Position numbers and translations under genes: made by a program | In this document: positions 32,035-40,862 of the stretch, one piece after another | How positions within the stretch are numbered: position 1 is the first letter of the stretch | Layout: each line of letters begins with the position of its first letter | Assembly (NCBI GenBank): GCA_016793325.1 | Contig: JAEUKI010000045.1 | Coordinates: 20,357-84,356, forward strand | Length of the DNA stretch: 64,000 nucleotides | Origin: Myxococcales bacterium | GTDB taxonomy: Bacteria; Myxococcota_A; Polyangia; Polyangiales; Ga0077539 | Direction of reading: 5' to 3' | The notes under the pieces: model-generated | Seen by the model: only the letters and a program-made list of their open reading frames with translations | What the model was told of the DNA's origin: nothing | The model's database searches: none

Positions 32035-33465
32035 TCACGGCTTCTCGCCGCCGCCTTGCTTCATCGCGCGAAGCTTCGCGACGTATCCCTCTTTGTTTTC
32101 TTGGCGCGCGCGGGCGATGGCGAGCGCTCCCTTGGGGACGTCTTTGTTCACGACGCTGCCGCTGCCGACGTAGGCGTCGTCGCCGATGACCACAGGCGCG
32201 ACGAGGGAGCTGTTGGATCCGACGAACGCGCGCTCGCCGATGGTGGTCGTGCTCTTCTTGGTGCCGTCATAGTTGCAGAAGATGGTCCCGGCGCCGATGT
32301 TGGCGCTCGCGCCGATGACGCCGTCGCCGAGGTACGCGAGGTGGTTCGCCTTCGCGCCCTTGCCCATGCGCGTCTTCTTGAGCTCGACGAAGTTTCCGAC
32401 GTGCGCGTCTTCGGCGACCTCGCTGTCGGGGCGCACGTGCGCGAACGGTCCGATCTGCGCGCGGGGCCCGATCTTCGATCGCGAGACGATCGAGTAGGGC
32501 TTGAGGTGCACGCTCTCGGCGATGTCCGCGTCGTCGAGCACGCAGCCCACGTCGACGATCGCGTTCGCCGCGACGCGCGTGCGACCGCGGAGCACCGCGC
32601 CTTGCGAGATGGTGACGTCTTGCTCGAGCCGAACGTCGCGGTCGATGCGGACGCCGCGAGCGATGGTGTTTCCCGCGCGACGCCAGCGGTCGTTGATGAT
32701 CTCGAGCATGTGCGCTTCGGCGTCGGCGAGCTCGGCGCGGTCGTTGATGCCGCGAAGGAGCGCCGCGTCCCCGCGGAGCTCGAGCGCCTTGGGGCGCGAC
32801 GACTCGTCGCGGTTGGCGAGGGACACGAGGTCGGTGAGGTAGAACTCGCCTTGCGCGTTGCTCGAATCGATCTGCGCGAGCGCGCGCTCGAGAAACACGC
32901 GGTCGACCGAGTAGAGCCCCGCGTTGATGACGTCGATCGCGCGCTCTTGTTCGGTGCAGTCTTTGTGCTCGCGGATCGCGAGGACGGACCTGGCGCCCGA
33001 GGGGGCCGAGGCGCTCCCGGAGATGATGCGCCCGTAGCCCGTCGGGTCGTCGAGCCGCGTCGTCGCGACGGACATGAGCGCGTCGCTGTCGGCCCGCGCG
33101 CGCACGAGCCGCTGCAAGAACGCCCCGGGAACGAGCGGGCAATCACCGTACGTGATCACGACCTCGCGGCTGGTGGCAGGGATGTGGGGAAGGGCGGCGC
33201 GCACGGCGTCCGCCGTTCCTCGTTGCTGCTCTTGAAGCGCGAAGACGACGCGATCTCCGAAGCGCGCGCGCGCAGCGGACTCGACCTGCTCGCGGCCGTG
33301 ACCCACCACGACCACGATGCGCTCGGGGTCGAGCGCGAGCGCCGCGTCGATGGCGAAGGTCACCATCGGAACTCCCGCGATCGGATGAAGGACCTTCGGG
33401 AGAGACGACTTCATCCGCGTACCTTGTCCCGCGGCGAGGATCACGATTGTCCGTTCGAATGCCAT
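32035..33465 (-). CDS. glmU: Bifunctional GlmU (GlcN-1-P acetyltransferase/GlcNAc-1-P uridyltransferase)
   Basis: A 476-residue cytoplasmic enzyme that makes UDP-GlcNAc for peptidoglycan and lipopolysaccharide. The N-terminal uridyltransferase shows ILAAGQGTRMKSSLPKVLHP (residues 9-28) and VITYGDCPLV. From about residue 255 the left-handed beta-helix acetyltransferase appears as hexapeptide repeats (KIGPRAQIGPFAHVRP), with NFVELKKTRMGKGAKANHLAYLGD and IFCNYDGTKKSTT, both conserved in GlmU. Length is normal. An 8-base palindrome TGTATACA lies 12-19 bases upstream of the ATG and could hold the -10 element. It is probably first in the minus-strand transcript that continues into the lipoprotein genes. 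Confidence 0.95.
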   Translation of the reverse strand: MAFERTIVILAAGQGTRMKSSLPKVLHPIAGVPMVTFAIDAALALDPERIVVVVGHGREQVESAARARFGDRVVFALQEQQRGTADAVRAALPHIPATSREVVITYGDCPLVPGAFLQRLVRARADSDALMSVATTRLDDPTGYGRIISGSASAPSGARSVLAIREHKDCTEQERAIDVINAGLYSVDRVFLERALAQIDSSNAQGEFYLTDLVSLANRDESSRPKALELRGDAALLRGINDRAELADAEAHMLEIINDRWRRAGNTIARGVRIDRDVRLEQDVTISQGAVLRGRTRVAANAIVDVGCVLDDADIAESVHLKPYSIVSRSKIGPRAQIGPFAHVRPDSEVAEDAHVGNFVELKKTRMGKGAKANHLAYLGDGVIGASANIGAGTIFCNYDGTKKSTTTIGERAFVGSNSSLVAPVVIGDDAYVGSGSVVNKDVPKGALAIARARQENKEGYVAKLRAMKQGGGEKP

Positions 33466-33567
33466 GGTTTTACCGCTGTATACATGCAGTGGAGCCGCTT
33501 CGAACACGGAGAAACTGCGTGTGTTCTTGGTTCGCCACGGTCGTAGCTTTGTGGGCATACTAGTGGA

Positions 33568-34722
33568 ATGCGAATCAACAAGCATCACGGGCGCGATGGA
33601 CTCGCGAGCCTTCGGGGGATCGCTCTTCTGACGGCAGTGTTGGGGTCCGTTGCGTGCAGCTCGAACAACAATCCCGGCGACGCGGGCGACTCGTCCACGT
33701 CGCAAATGGACGGCGGCATCTCTGGCGATGGCGGCGGTGGAATGGACGGCAACACGTCGCTCCCCGATGGCTCTGTCGTCGGACCCGACGGAGAAGTCAC
33801 GCTGCCCGACGGGCGCGTGATTCCTCCGGACGCGACGCCTCCGTCGGACGTCACGTCGCCGAGCGATGTGCCGAGCGACTCGCGAACGGTGTGTGTGCCC
33901 CGCGCGTGCGCGGGCGGCGGCGGCGTGGCGCAGTGCGCGGACTGTATCGACAACGACGGCGACGGCCGCGTCGACGAAGCGGACCCCGAGTGTCTCGGCC
34001 CGTGCGACAACACCGAGGGGCCTGTGCTGCTCACGGGCGTGCCCGGCGAGACCGGAGGTCGCTGCCGCGTCGATTGCTACTTCGATGCGGGCAACGGCTC
34101 GGGTTCGGACCAGTGCCGCTGGGATCACCGCTGCGATCCGTTGTCCGTCGCGCCGAACTTTCCGCCCGAAGGACCGACGTGTCCGTACACCCCGAGCATG
34201 GTGGGCGACATGACGTGCCCGCCGTCCCAACCGCGGCAGTGCCTGGATTCTTGCAGGCCGATTACGCCGAACGGCTGCGACTGCTTCGGCTGCTGCACGT
34301 TCCCCGCGATCCGCGGGCGCTCGCAAGCGATGGGCGGCGAGTACGTGTGGCTCGGGTCGACGGACTCGTCTGGTGCAGGCTCGTGCACGCTCGCTGCGGC
34401 GACCGACGTGAACCGCTGCAAGCCCTGCACGCCGGTGCCGAGCTGCTTCAACGACTGCGGCCCGTGTGAAGTGTGCATCGGTCGACCGATGCCGCCGCCC
34501 GAGTGCTTTCCGCCGCCGCCGCCGCCGGACGGTGGGACGCCCACGGATGGAAGCGTTGCTCCCGATGGAAGCCGCCCCGACAGCAGCGTGCCCGTCGGCG
34601 ACGGTGGAACGCCCGCGACGCAGTGCCCCTCGGGCCTTCAAGCGTGCGGTCTGCCCGGCCAAGCCCCGTGCCCGGCGAACTTCTACTGCACCACGGGCTG
34701 CTGCATCCAGATCCCGCTCTGA
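33568..34722 (+). CDS. Cys-rich lipoprotein with Asp/Gly linker
   Basis: A 384-residue lipoprotein. The signal peptide (RGIALLTAVLGSVAC) is lipidated at about Cys30. A linker of about 70 residues rich in Asp, Gly, Pro and Ser follows. The middle carries DNDGDGRVDEADPEC, a calcium-binding-type motif common in this phylum, then several Cys clusters. A second Pro/Asp-rich spacer (with a six-Pro run) precedes a C-terminal Cys-rich domain (CPANFYCTTGCC). Divergent from glmU across a 102-base gap. A cell-surface function is likely but no family is recognised. Confidence 0.65.
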   Translation: MRINKHHGRDGLASLRGIALLTAVLGSVACSSNNNPGDAGDSSTSQMDGGISGDGGGGMDGNTSLPDGSVVGPDGEVTLPDGRVIPPDATPPSDVTSPSDVPSDSRTVCVPRACAGGGGVAQCADCIDNDGDGRVDEADPECLGPCDNTEGPVLLTGVPGETGGRCRVDCYFDAGNGSGSDQCRWDHRCDPLSVAPNFPPEGPTCPYTPSMVGDMTCPPSQPRQCLDSCRPITPNGCDCFGCCTFPAIRGRSQAMGGEYVWLGSTDSSGAGSCTLAAATDVNRCKPCTPVPSCFNDCGPCEVCIGRPMPPPECFPPPPPPDGGTPTDGSVAPDGSRPDSSVPVGDGGTPATQCPSGLQACGLPGQAPCPANFYCTTGCCIQIPL

Positions 34723-34812
34723 AGCGCGAGCATCAACGGGGGGCATCGTCGCGCGATCATCACGCGTGATGTTGTTTTCTCCGCGATCAGTTACCGTTGG
34801 CTGAGCCACGCT

Positions 34813-35427
34813 ATGAAGCTCGGTTTCATCGGTCCTTGTCGCGGCGACGCGACTGCGCTCAGGGGGCCCGCAGAGCTCTTGCTCTTCGAGCTTCGCGCAG
34901 ATCGCGTCGTGTACCTCGGCGCAGACGACGCGCTCGACCGCGCGATCGCCGGATGGGCCTCGCGCCTCGGCGCGCCCTCCGACGAGAACGCGTTTCTCGA
35001 CGAGGTCGCGCTGCTCGCCGCGGATGCGCCCGCCGAAGCGCTGCAAGACCTACTCGCGCGCGACAAGCGCGCGCGGAGGCTCAACGACCTCGCGTCGCTC
35101 CCTGCGCCGCCGTCCCGCGCGGTCGAGATGCTCGACGACCGCGTCGTGTTGATGGTCTTCGACAAGGGCGTGCTCGACGAAGACGACGTCGCCAACGCGA
35201 CGGCCATCGTGTGGGGCAACGCGCGCGAGCCTCAACTGCGCGCGATCGGGCCGAGGATCTTCTTGTCGCCCGGCTGGATCGGGATGGGCGCGAGCCCGTG
35301 CGCGGCGATCCTCGAGCACGACGGCGACCAGCTCCGCTGCGCCATCTACGACGGGACCGGGTCGGTCAAGCTCGAGCACAAAGTGGCGCTCGGCCGCGGC
35401 GCGAAGATGGGAGTGCAGTCGGCGTGA
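34813..35427 (+). CDS. Conserved-looking cytoplasmic protein, unknown function
   Basis: A 204-residue soluble protein starting MKLGFIGPCRGD, with an alternating strand/helix pattern and a C-terminal beta segment (CAAILEHDGDQLRCAIYDG). It lacks a signal peptide. GFIGPCRGDATAL hints at a phosphoesterase-like or nucleotide-binding fold, but no catalytic motif can be claimed. Its stop overlaps the start of the NadD-like gene (GTGA) and the next gene uses the same junction, so the three are a coupled operon. The context suggests a housekeeping role linked to NAD or dehydrogenase metabolism. Confidence 0.55.
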   Translation: MKLGFIGPCRGDATALRGPAELLLFELRADRVVYLGADDALDRAIAGWASRLGAPSDENAFLDEVALLAADAPAEALQDLLARDKRARRLNDLASLPAPPSRAVEMLDDRVVLMVFDKGVLDEDDVANATAIVWGNAREPQLRAIGPRIFLSPGWIGMGASPCAAILEHDGDQLRCAIYDGTGSVKLEHKVALGRGAKMGVQSA

Positions 35428-35972
35428 CGCGGGTGGCTGTGTTCGGCGGGAGCTTCAACCCGCCGCACGTCGGCCACGTGTTGGCCGCGGCGTACGTGCT
35501 CGCCACGCAGGAGGTCGACGCGCTGCTCGTGATCCCTGCCTTCGATCATCCGCTTGGAAAATCGCTGGTCCCTTTCGAGCATCGCTTCGCCATGTGCGAG
35601 CGCGCGTTTCGCGACATCGCGCGCACGAGCGTCTCGAACGTCGAGCAGACCCTCGGCGGCGAGAGCAAGACGCTCTACACGCTGCGCGCGCTCGTGAAGC
35701 AGCACCCCGATTGGTCGCTGAGGCTCGTCGTGGGCAGCGACATCCTCAACGAAGCGCACAAGTGGTTCGCGTGGGACGAGGTCGTCGCGCTCGCGCCGTT
35801 GATCGTGCTCGGGCGCGCGGGACACCCCGCGCCGGGCGCTCCTTCGCCGATGATCCCCGAGGTGGCCTCGCGCGAGCTGCGCGCGATGCTCGGGCGAGGC
35901 GAGGACGTCGGGACGCTCGTTCCGCGGGCGGTGCGCGCGTACATCGAAGAGCGCGGGCTGTATCGGGCGTGA
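35424..35972 (+). CDS. nadD: Nicotinate-nucleotide adenylyltransferase-like protein
   Basis: A 182-residue nucleotidyltransferase that would convert nicotinate mononucleotide and ATP to deamido-NAD. The nucleotidyltransferase signature GGSFNPPHVGHVL is at residues 8-20, with the HxGH-type VGH. LVVGSDILNEAHKW and APLIVLGRAGHP match the second conserved block (usually GSD...WH). Length is slightly short of the 190-220 typical of NadD, so another NMN/nicotinate-nucleotide branch cannot be excluded. The GTG start overlaps the preceding stop (GTGA); its own stop overlaps the next start. Confidence 0.85.
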   Translation: MTRVAVFGGSFNPPHVGHVLAAAYVLATQEVDALLVIPAFDHPLGKSLVPFEHRFAMCERAFRDIARTSVSNVEQTLGGESKTLYTLRALVKQHPDWSLRLVVGSDILNEAHKWFAWDEVVALAPLIVLGRAGHPAPGAPSPMIPEVASRELRAMLGRGEDVGTLVPRAVRAYIEERGLYRA

Positions 35973-36808
35973 CGAAGACCAAGGCACCACAAATCATCTT
36001 GCTCGGCGCTGGCCGCATGGGATCGGCCTTCGCCGCGGCGATGAGGTCCTCGCGCGTGCCCTTCGAGCTCGTCCGCGCGAGGGACGCTGCGTGGGCGCTC
36101 TCGGCGCGCAGGTCTCGCGCGAGGCTCGTGCTCGTCACGGTCACTGACAGCGCGATCGTGGCCACGGCCGAGCGGCTCGCGCGCGAGGGCCTCGTCGGGC
36201 GCGGGGACGCGGTCGTTCACTGCGCGGGGATGCGCGGGCCTCGCGAGCTCGACGCGGCCTCGTCCGCGGGCGCGGCGGTGGGCGCGATGCATCCGCTCGT
36301 CGCCGTGGCGTCCGCTGAGCGCCCCCCGTCGCTCCGAGGGCTCGCCGCGAGCTTCGAGGGCGACGCGAGCGCGTTTGATTCTGTGTGCGCGCTCGGGCAA
36401 AGGCTCGGGCTCTCGGTGCTGCGCCTCGAGGGCGTCGATCGTGCGCGCTACCACGCGGCGGCTGCGCTCTGCGCGACGGGGGGCGTGGCCCTCGCGCAGG
36501 CGGCGGCTGTGCTCTTCGCGGCTGCGTCGTCGTCGAGTACGGAAGATTCTCCTTCGCGCTTCGCGTCGTCGCTGCTCGCGTCGGTCGCGCACAACGTCGG
36601 GGCCGTGGGCGCGACGGACGCGCTGGCGTCGCCGCTCTTGCGCGGGGACACCGCGGCGGTCGCGCGGCACCTCGAGGCGATGGAGCTGCATCCGCCGGCG
36701 GCGGCGCTCTATCGCGCGGCGCTCGCGCAGGTCATCGCCTCGCTCGACGAGCGCGGCGCGGTGGACCCGTCGGTGCTCGCGCGGGCTCGGGCGTTGCTCG
36801 TTCGTTGA
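35969..36808 (+). CDS. DUF2520 domain, 6-phosphogluconate dehydrogenase-like protein
   Basis: A 279-residue protein. The N-terminal Rossmann motif IILLGAGRMGSAFAAAM is at about residues 9-25. VHCAGMRGPRELDAA and GAMHPLVAVAS match the Rossmann-like plus DUF2520 group. The C-terminal half is helical, ending with LHPPAAALYRAALAQV, as in the dimerisation domain of 3-hydroxyacid dehydrogenase-type proteins. These are predicted NAD(P)-dependent oxidoreductases of unknown substrate; in other bacteria they often sit near pantothenate genes. The GTG start overlaps the nadD stop. Confidence 0.8.
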   Translation: MTKTKAPQIILLGAGRMGSAFAAAMRSSRVPFELVRARDAAWALSARRSRARLVLVTVTDSAIVATAERLAREGLVGRGDAVVHCAGMRGPRELDAASSAGAAVGAMHPLVAVASAERPPSLRGLAASFEGDASAFDSVCALGQRLGLSVLRLEGVDRARYHAAAALCATGGVALAQAAAVLFAAASSSSTEDSPSRFASSLLASVAHNVGAVGATDALASPLLRGDTAAVARHLEAMELHPPAAALYRAALAQVIASLDERGAVDPSVLARARALLVR

Positions 36809-36860
36809 CCCGCGCGAGAGGTGTTGCGCAGACCCTGGTGTCTGGTGGACAAGAGTAGGC

Positions 36861-37961
36861 GTGATCGCTGCTGGGTCGCGCACGTTCGGACTGGCGCACG
36901 CGCTTGTGTGCGTCGCGGTCGCGTGTTGCCAGCCCACGCCGCCGTCCGTGCGCACGCCGGACGAGCGACGGGCGAGCGCGCAGGACGCAGGGGCGCACGA
37001 GAGCGGCGCGCTCGTGGGGACCGACGCTGTGCGAGACAGCGGAGCGCAGGGCCGCGCGCTTCGAACGAGCGCGTCTCGAGCGCGGCCGTTTCGCGTCGAG
37101 CGCGTCGCGGCCCTCGACGCCGCGAGGATCTTCGCCATCAGCGACGAGCGGCTCTTTCGTGTGCGCGAAGGGCGATGGGAGCAGCTCTCGTTCGACGGAG
37201 GCGTCGCGCGGGACGTCGTCGCGAGCCGCGGAGCGCTCTGGCTCTTGGTCGAGGGCAGGGGAGACAACGCGGGGCGCGCGCTCGTGTTGCGCTCGGGGGA
37301 CGGAGATCAGCTCACGCTCGTGCAAGCCGTGCGCGCTCCCAACACGGCGGACGCGGGGGCGTGGACCGTTCGTGCGCTCGCGGTGCGCGGGCAGACGATG
37401 TACATCGCGGGCTCGCAGCCGGCCCTCGTCCGGGTGGACGCGTCGGGCGTTCGGCTCGAGTACGACGGCGCTGTGGCGTATCGATCGGTCCGGCCGTTGG
37501 CTGACGACTCGATTGTGTGTGCGCGCGTCGACGGAGACCTCGACGTGCATCGCTACGGGACGCGCAACACGGTCGTGAGCGACGGGCTTCTCGAGACGCT
37601 CGCGGACGTCGAAGGGTTCGGCTACGTCGTGCACGAAGACGGGGCCGTGTGGCGCGGGAGGCCCGCGAAGGAGCTCCGTCGCGTGGTCAACGCGGCGCCG
37701 TTCGAGCCGCGCGTCGCTGCGTTGTTGCGCGACGGACGCGTGGCGCTCGTGGGCGCGGGCGGGCCGTACGCGCTGTCGCGAGGGGTCGGGTGGCAGGTTG
37801 TTCCTGGCGATTGGCCGACGGATCCTGCGGCGATCGCGGACACTGAGCCGCCGCTCGTCATCGGCCGCGATGGAACGGTCCTCGCCGCCGAAGGCCAGGG
37901 CCGCGTCGTGGTCCGCGCTCCGAGCGCAGCAGAGTCGACAGAATCGAACGCCTCGCCGTGA
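36861..37961 (+). CDS. Exported propeller-like lipoprotein
   Basis: A 366-residue protein with a probable lipobox (AVACC) near residue 21. An Ala/Arg/Asp linker follows to about residue 75. The rest alternates short strands and turns with repeated patterns such as DAARIFAISDERLF, GALWLLVEGRG and YVVHEDGAVWRGR, consistent with a six- or seven-bladed beta-propeller. The GTG at 36861 is the first start that opens the signal peptide. No catalytic residues are evident. It follows the DUF2520 gene after 52 bases and may be read from its own promoter. Confidence 0.6.
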   Translation: MIAAGSRTFGLAHALVCVAVACCQPTPPSVRTPDERRASAQDAGAHESGALVGTDAVRDSGAQGRALRTSASRARPFRVERVAALDAARIFAISDERLFRVREGRWEQLSFDGGVARDVVASRGALWLLVEGRGDNAGRALVLRSGDGDQLTLVQAVRAPNTADAGAWTVRALAVRGQTMYIAGSQPALVRVDASGVRLEYDGAVAYRSVRPLADDSIVCARVDGDLDVHRYGTRNTVVSDGLLETLADVEGFGYVVHEDGAVWRGRPAKELRRVVNAAPFEPRVAALLRDGRVALVGAGGPYALSRGVGWQVVPGDWPTDPAAIADTEPPLVIGRDGTVLAAEGQGRVVVRAPSAAESTESNASP

Positions 37962-38134
37962 GCGCCGACGATCCGTGTAGATAACTACATCGTCGCACCT
38001 GCACCGACGTAGGATCTATCGAAAGCGACGCCGCGAGCGATCGGCGACACAGCGCGACACGGCCAGGAGATTTTCTGGCGTGTTGATTGTGTGTGTCGTG
38101 AGTTCGCTTCGTCGGCGCGATCATCGGAGGCGTC

Positions 38135-38533
38135 ATGCAGCACTCAGCAAGTTCCCATGGTTCGACCGAGAGCAACCGCCGCGTGGCCGCGCGCAGGACG
38201 GTGCGCATGCCGTGCGAGGCGGTGCGCGAGCGTGACTTTTCGATGGTGAGCAACGTCGTGCTCGATCTGTCGAGCACGGGGGCGCTGCTTCGATCGAGCG
38301 CGAAGGTGCTCACGGGTGACGCGATGATCTTGTCGTTCTTCGAGCCCGAGACCTCGCGGTGGTTCGACGTCGAGGCGACGGTGGCTCGCGTCGTTCATGG
38401 CAGGAGGCTCGGGGACGGAGGGCGCGCGGTGGGCGTGCACTTCAACGCGATGCCCGCGCAAGAGAAGCGCGCGCTCGAGAAGGCGCTCAGCAAGCGCGTT
38501 CCTGCGTTGCCGCGGCGTCGCAAGGTGAGCTGA
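38135..38533 (+). CDS. PilZ domain protein
   Basis: A 132-residue cytoplasmic protein with a PilZ domain, the usual c-di-GMP receptor. The binding arginines are in ESNRRVAARRTVR (RxxxR) at about residues 13-25 and the second motif appears as LDLSSTGALL (D/NxSxxG, residues 43-52). The rest is beta-strand-rich (WFDVEATVARVVHG, GRAVGVHFNAM). The ribosome site GGAGGC is well placed before the ATG. Stand-alone PilZ proteins in myxobacteria act in motility, development or exopolysaccharide control. The window also holds a PilT gene, but 20 kb away. Confidence 0.85.
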   Translation: MQHSASSHGSTESNRRVAARRTVRMPCEAVRERDFSMVSNVVLDLSSTGALLRSSAKVLTGDAMILSFFEPETSRWFDVEATVARVVHGRRLGDGGRAVGVHFNAMPAQEKRALEKALSKRVPALPRRRKVS

Positions 38534-38539
38534 AGGGCG

Positions 38540-40669
38540 TCAGCGCAGCGACGGGGTGAGCCGCAGGACCTCGGTGTTCTCGCGGAGCGCCCAGAGCGTT
38601 CCATCGTCGCCGATGTGGACGTCGCGGAGGCCCGAGGCGTAGCCCGAGACGGGAACGGGGTAGCGCTCTGCGCGCTGCGTCCTCGGGTGCACCACCACGA
38701 TGTCGCGATCGGCGACGACGAGCTCGCCCGTGCTCTCGTTGCTCGCGAGGTACGACCACGCGCGGGACATTCCGTCGAACGTGATCTCGGAGAACGCGAG
38801 CGTCTCGCGGTCGATGCGGTGGAGCGTCCCCGAGCCGAACGCCGAGCCGACGAGCGCGTAGAGCGCGCCGTCTTCTCCGCGAACGAGTCCGTTGACGCTG
38901 CTCGGTCCGCCGTCGCGCACCCTCGGCGCCAACACGCAAAACGCCTCGCCCTCGCGGTAGCGACACAGCACTCCGATGCGGTCGTTTTCGAGCTCGATGC
39001 GCCGAACGCCTCCCGCCACGAAGATGTCCTGATCGTCCATCCACGCCGAGTCGAACTCGATGTTGCGCGTCGGCAGCGTGTCGAGCATCGACGGGAGCGC
39101 GGGGAGGGCGCTCCACTGCGCGCCGTCCCAACGATCGGCGCGTTGTTCGCCGACGGCGACCGCGGCGTTGGCCGAGCGCGCGTAGACCGCTGCGACGTTC
39201 GTTCCGTGCGGAGCTCCGACAGGCGCGTTGGCCGCGAAGCGCTGCACTGCGTTGTTGATGATCCCGAACGCGAGCGTTCCGTCCGAGAGGTACTCGGCTT
39301 GTGTCAGCGGCGCGCTGAAGGGTGCCCCGAGCGTCCACTGCATCGTGCGTGCGTCGCGCACGAGCAGCGAGTTCGACAGCGTCACGGCGGCCGTGGGCGC
39401 GCTGCGGCGTCCAGCGAATCGCATCGTCCTCGGTCGCGCCGCGGGGGACTCGAGCGTGATCGTCCCTGCGCCTGCGCCGTCGCGAAGCCGAAACAGGTCC
39501 GCGTACACGTTGCTCATCCACGCGCCGGACGCGCTGCCCGACACGATGGTCGTCGGCGCGCGAAAGTACTCGCCGACAGGCAACGTCGCCGACGTCCACG
39601 CCGTCGACAGCGAGCGTCGTCGATAGACGATCGACGTCGACCCCGACGACGCTCCCGGCAAGAGCCACAACGACCCGCCGCCGATCGTGAGCGAGCTCTG
39701 GTACGAAAGCGAGCGCGTGGGTGATTGCTCGACGCTGTAGCCCGCGTCGGTGATTCGAACGAGCCCGTCGATCCCGCCGCTCGTCGCGGCCACGATCGCG
39801 AACGCGACGCCTTCGTACACGACGGGTCCGCCGCGAAATCCGCTGTATCCGAGGCTCAGGAGGTCGCCGACGGACGTCCATCGCGTCCCGTCGAAGCGCC
39901 ACGCGCTCGAGGGCGCCGAGCCGTTTCGGTCCGCGGTCAACCACGCGCGCGTTGGAGATTCGACCCAGAGCCCTCTGGGATTTGCAGAAACGAGTCCGGT
40001 GCTCACTTCGGTCCACGCGGACCCGTCGAAGCGAAACACGCGTGCGTCGAGGCTCGTGAGCGTGCTCGCGACGACCCACACGTTGTTCGAAGCGCTGCCG
40101 TGCACATAGCGCGCAGAGAGCCCCGAAGGGAGCGCGGGAGCAGCGACGAAGGACGTCCCGTTCCACCGAAGGAGCACGCGCTCTTCGAGGTCGCCGCGGT
40201 CGCTGTTGCGATAGCCCACGACCCACAGATCGTTCGGCGCCGAGCCCCACGCGTCCGCGAGGTTCGCGCGCGTCCCGGTGCGAACGCGGGCCCATCGCGT
40301 GCCGTCGTAGTGCAGCGCCATCCCGGCGCCGCCGAAGATCCACTGATCGTTTTCGGCAAACGCGAAGCTCGCAAATGCCGCTTCTCCCTGCGGAAGCGGG
40401 CTCTCCCAGCACCACTCGTTCGTCGCGCAGCCGATCTCGGTCTCGATCGACGTGACGACCATGTCCGTGGGACCGAGCGGAGCCGCGTCGCGCCGCATCA
40501 CGTCGCGAGGCGCGTCGGTCGCCGCGTCCGTGTTCGCGCCGTCGAAGGGGGCGCTGTCTGCGCGCGCGCCGTCGGCTGCAGCGTCGTCCATCGAAAACGC
40601 AGTGACGCGGGTGCCGCACGCGGCGACGGCGCTGAGCGCGAGCGTCGAGAAGAAACTGGCGAATCTCAT
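38540..40669 (-). CDS. Large beta-propeller lipoprotein
   Basis: A 709-residue lipoprotein with lipobox VAAC (Cys18), an Ala/Asp-rich linker to about residue 60, then about 640 residues of repeated beta blades. Repeats show Trp-centred strands such as NDQWIFGGAGMALHYDGTRW, NDLWVVGYRNSDR and NNVWVVASTLTSL, each about 45-60 residues, as in Kelch or YCF48/NHL propellers. It ends seven bases from the convergent PilZ stop. The start is preceded by the 10-base palindrome CGTTGCAACG. Function unknown; probably exposed on the outer membrane. Confidence 0.7.
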   Translation of the reverse strand: MRFASFFSTLALSAVAACGTRVTAFSMDDAAADGARADSAPFDGANTDAATDAPRDVMRRDAAPLGPTDMVVTSIETEIGCATNEWCWESPLPQGEAAFASFAFAENDQWIFGGAGMALHYDGTRWARVRTGTRANLADAWGSAPNDLWVVGYRNSDRGDLEERVLLRWNGTSFVAAPALPSGLSARYVHGSASNNVWVVASTLTSLDARVFRFDGSAWTEVSTGLVSANPRGLWVESPTRAWLTADRNGSAPSSAWRFDGTRWTSVGDLLSLGYSGFRGGPVVYEGVAFAIVAATSGGIDGLVRITDAGYSVEQSPTRSLSYQSSLTIGGGSLWLLPGASSGSTSIVYRRRSLSTAWTSATLPVGEYFRAPTTIVSGSASGAWMSNVYADLFRLRDGAGAGTITLESPAARPRTMRFAGRRSAPTAAVTLSNSLLVRDARTMQWTLGAPFSAPLTQAEYLSDGTLAFGIINNAVQRFAANAPVGAPHGTNVAAVYARSANAAVAVGEQRADRWDGAQWSALPALPSMLDTLPTRNIEFDSAWMDDQDIFVAGGVRRIELENDRIGVLCRYREGEAFCVLAPRVRDGGPSSVNGLVRGEDGALYALVGSAFGSGTLHRIDRETLAFSEITFDGMSRAWSYLASNESTGELVVADRDIVVVHPRTQRAERYPVPVSGYASGLRDVHIGDDGTLWALRENTEVLRLTPSLR

Positions 40670-40862
40670 CGTTGCAACGGCAGAGGGCCGCGATCGAGCA
40701 GCGACGGCTCACGAAATCGTACGAGCGCGCGCCGCCGCTCTTCCGACGCTGTTATCGCGTGATATCGACTCGCGCCCGAGAATCACAGCGCGATCGGGCA
40801 GAGCACGACCGTGACGCTTGACCTCGTCGGGCCAGCAAGCGATCACGAGGCAGTCCGACTCA

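Noticed and set aside
37976..37989. TGTAG-ATAA-CTACA hairpin as terminator after the propeller lipoprotein gene
   Set aside because: The stem is only five pairs and there is no T-tract.
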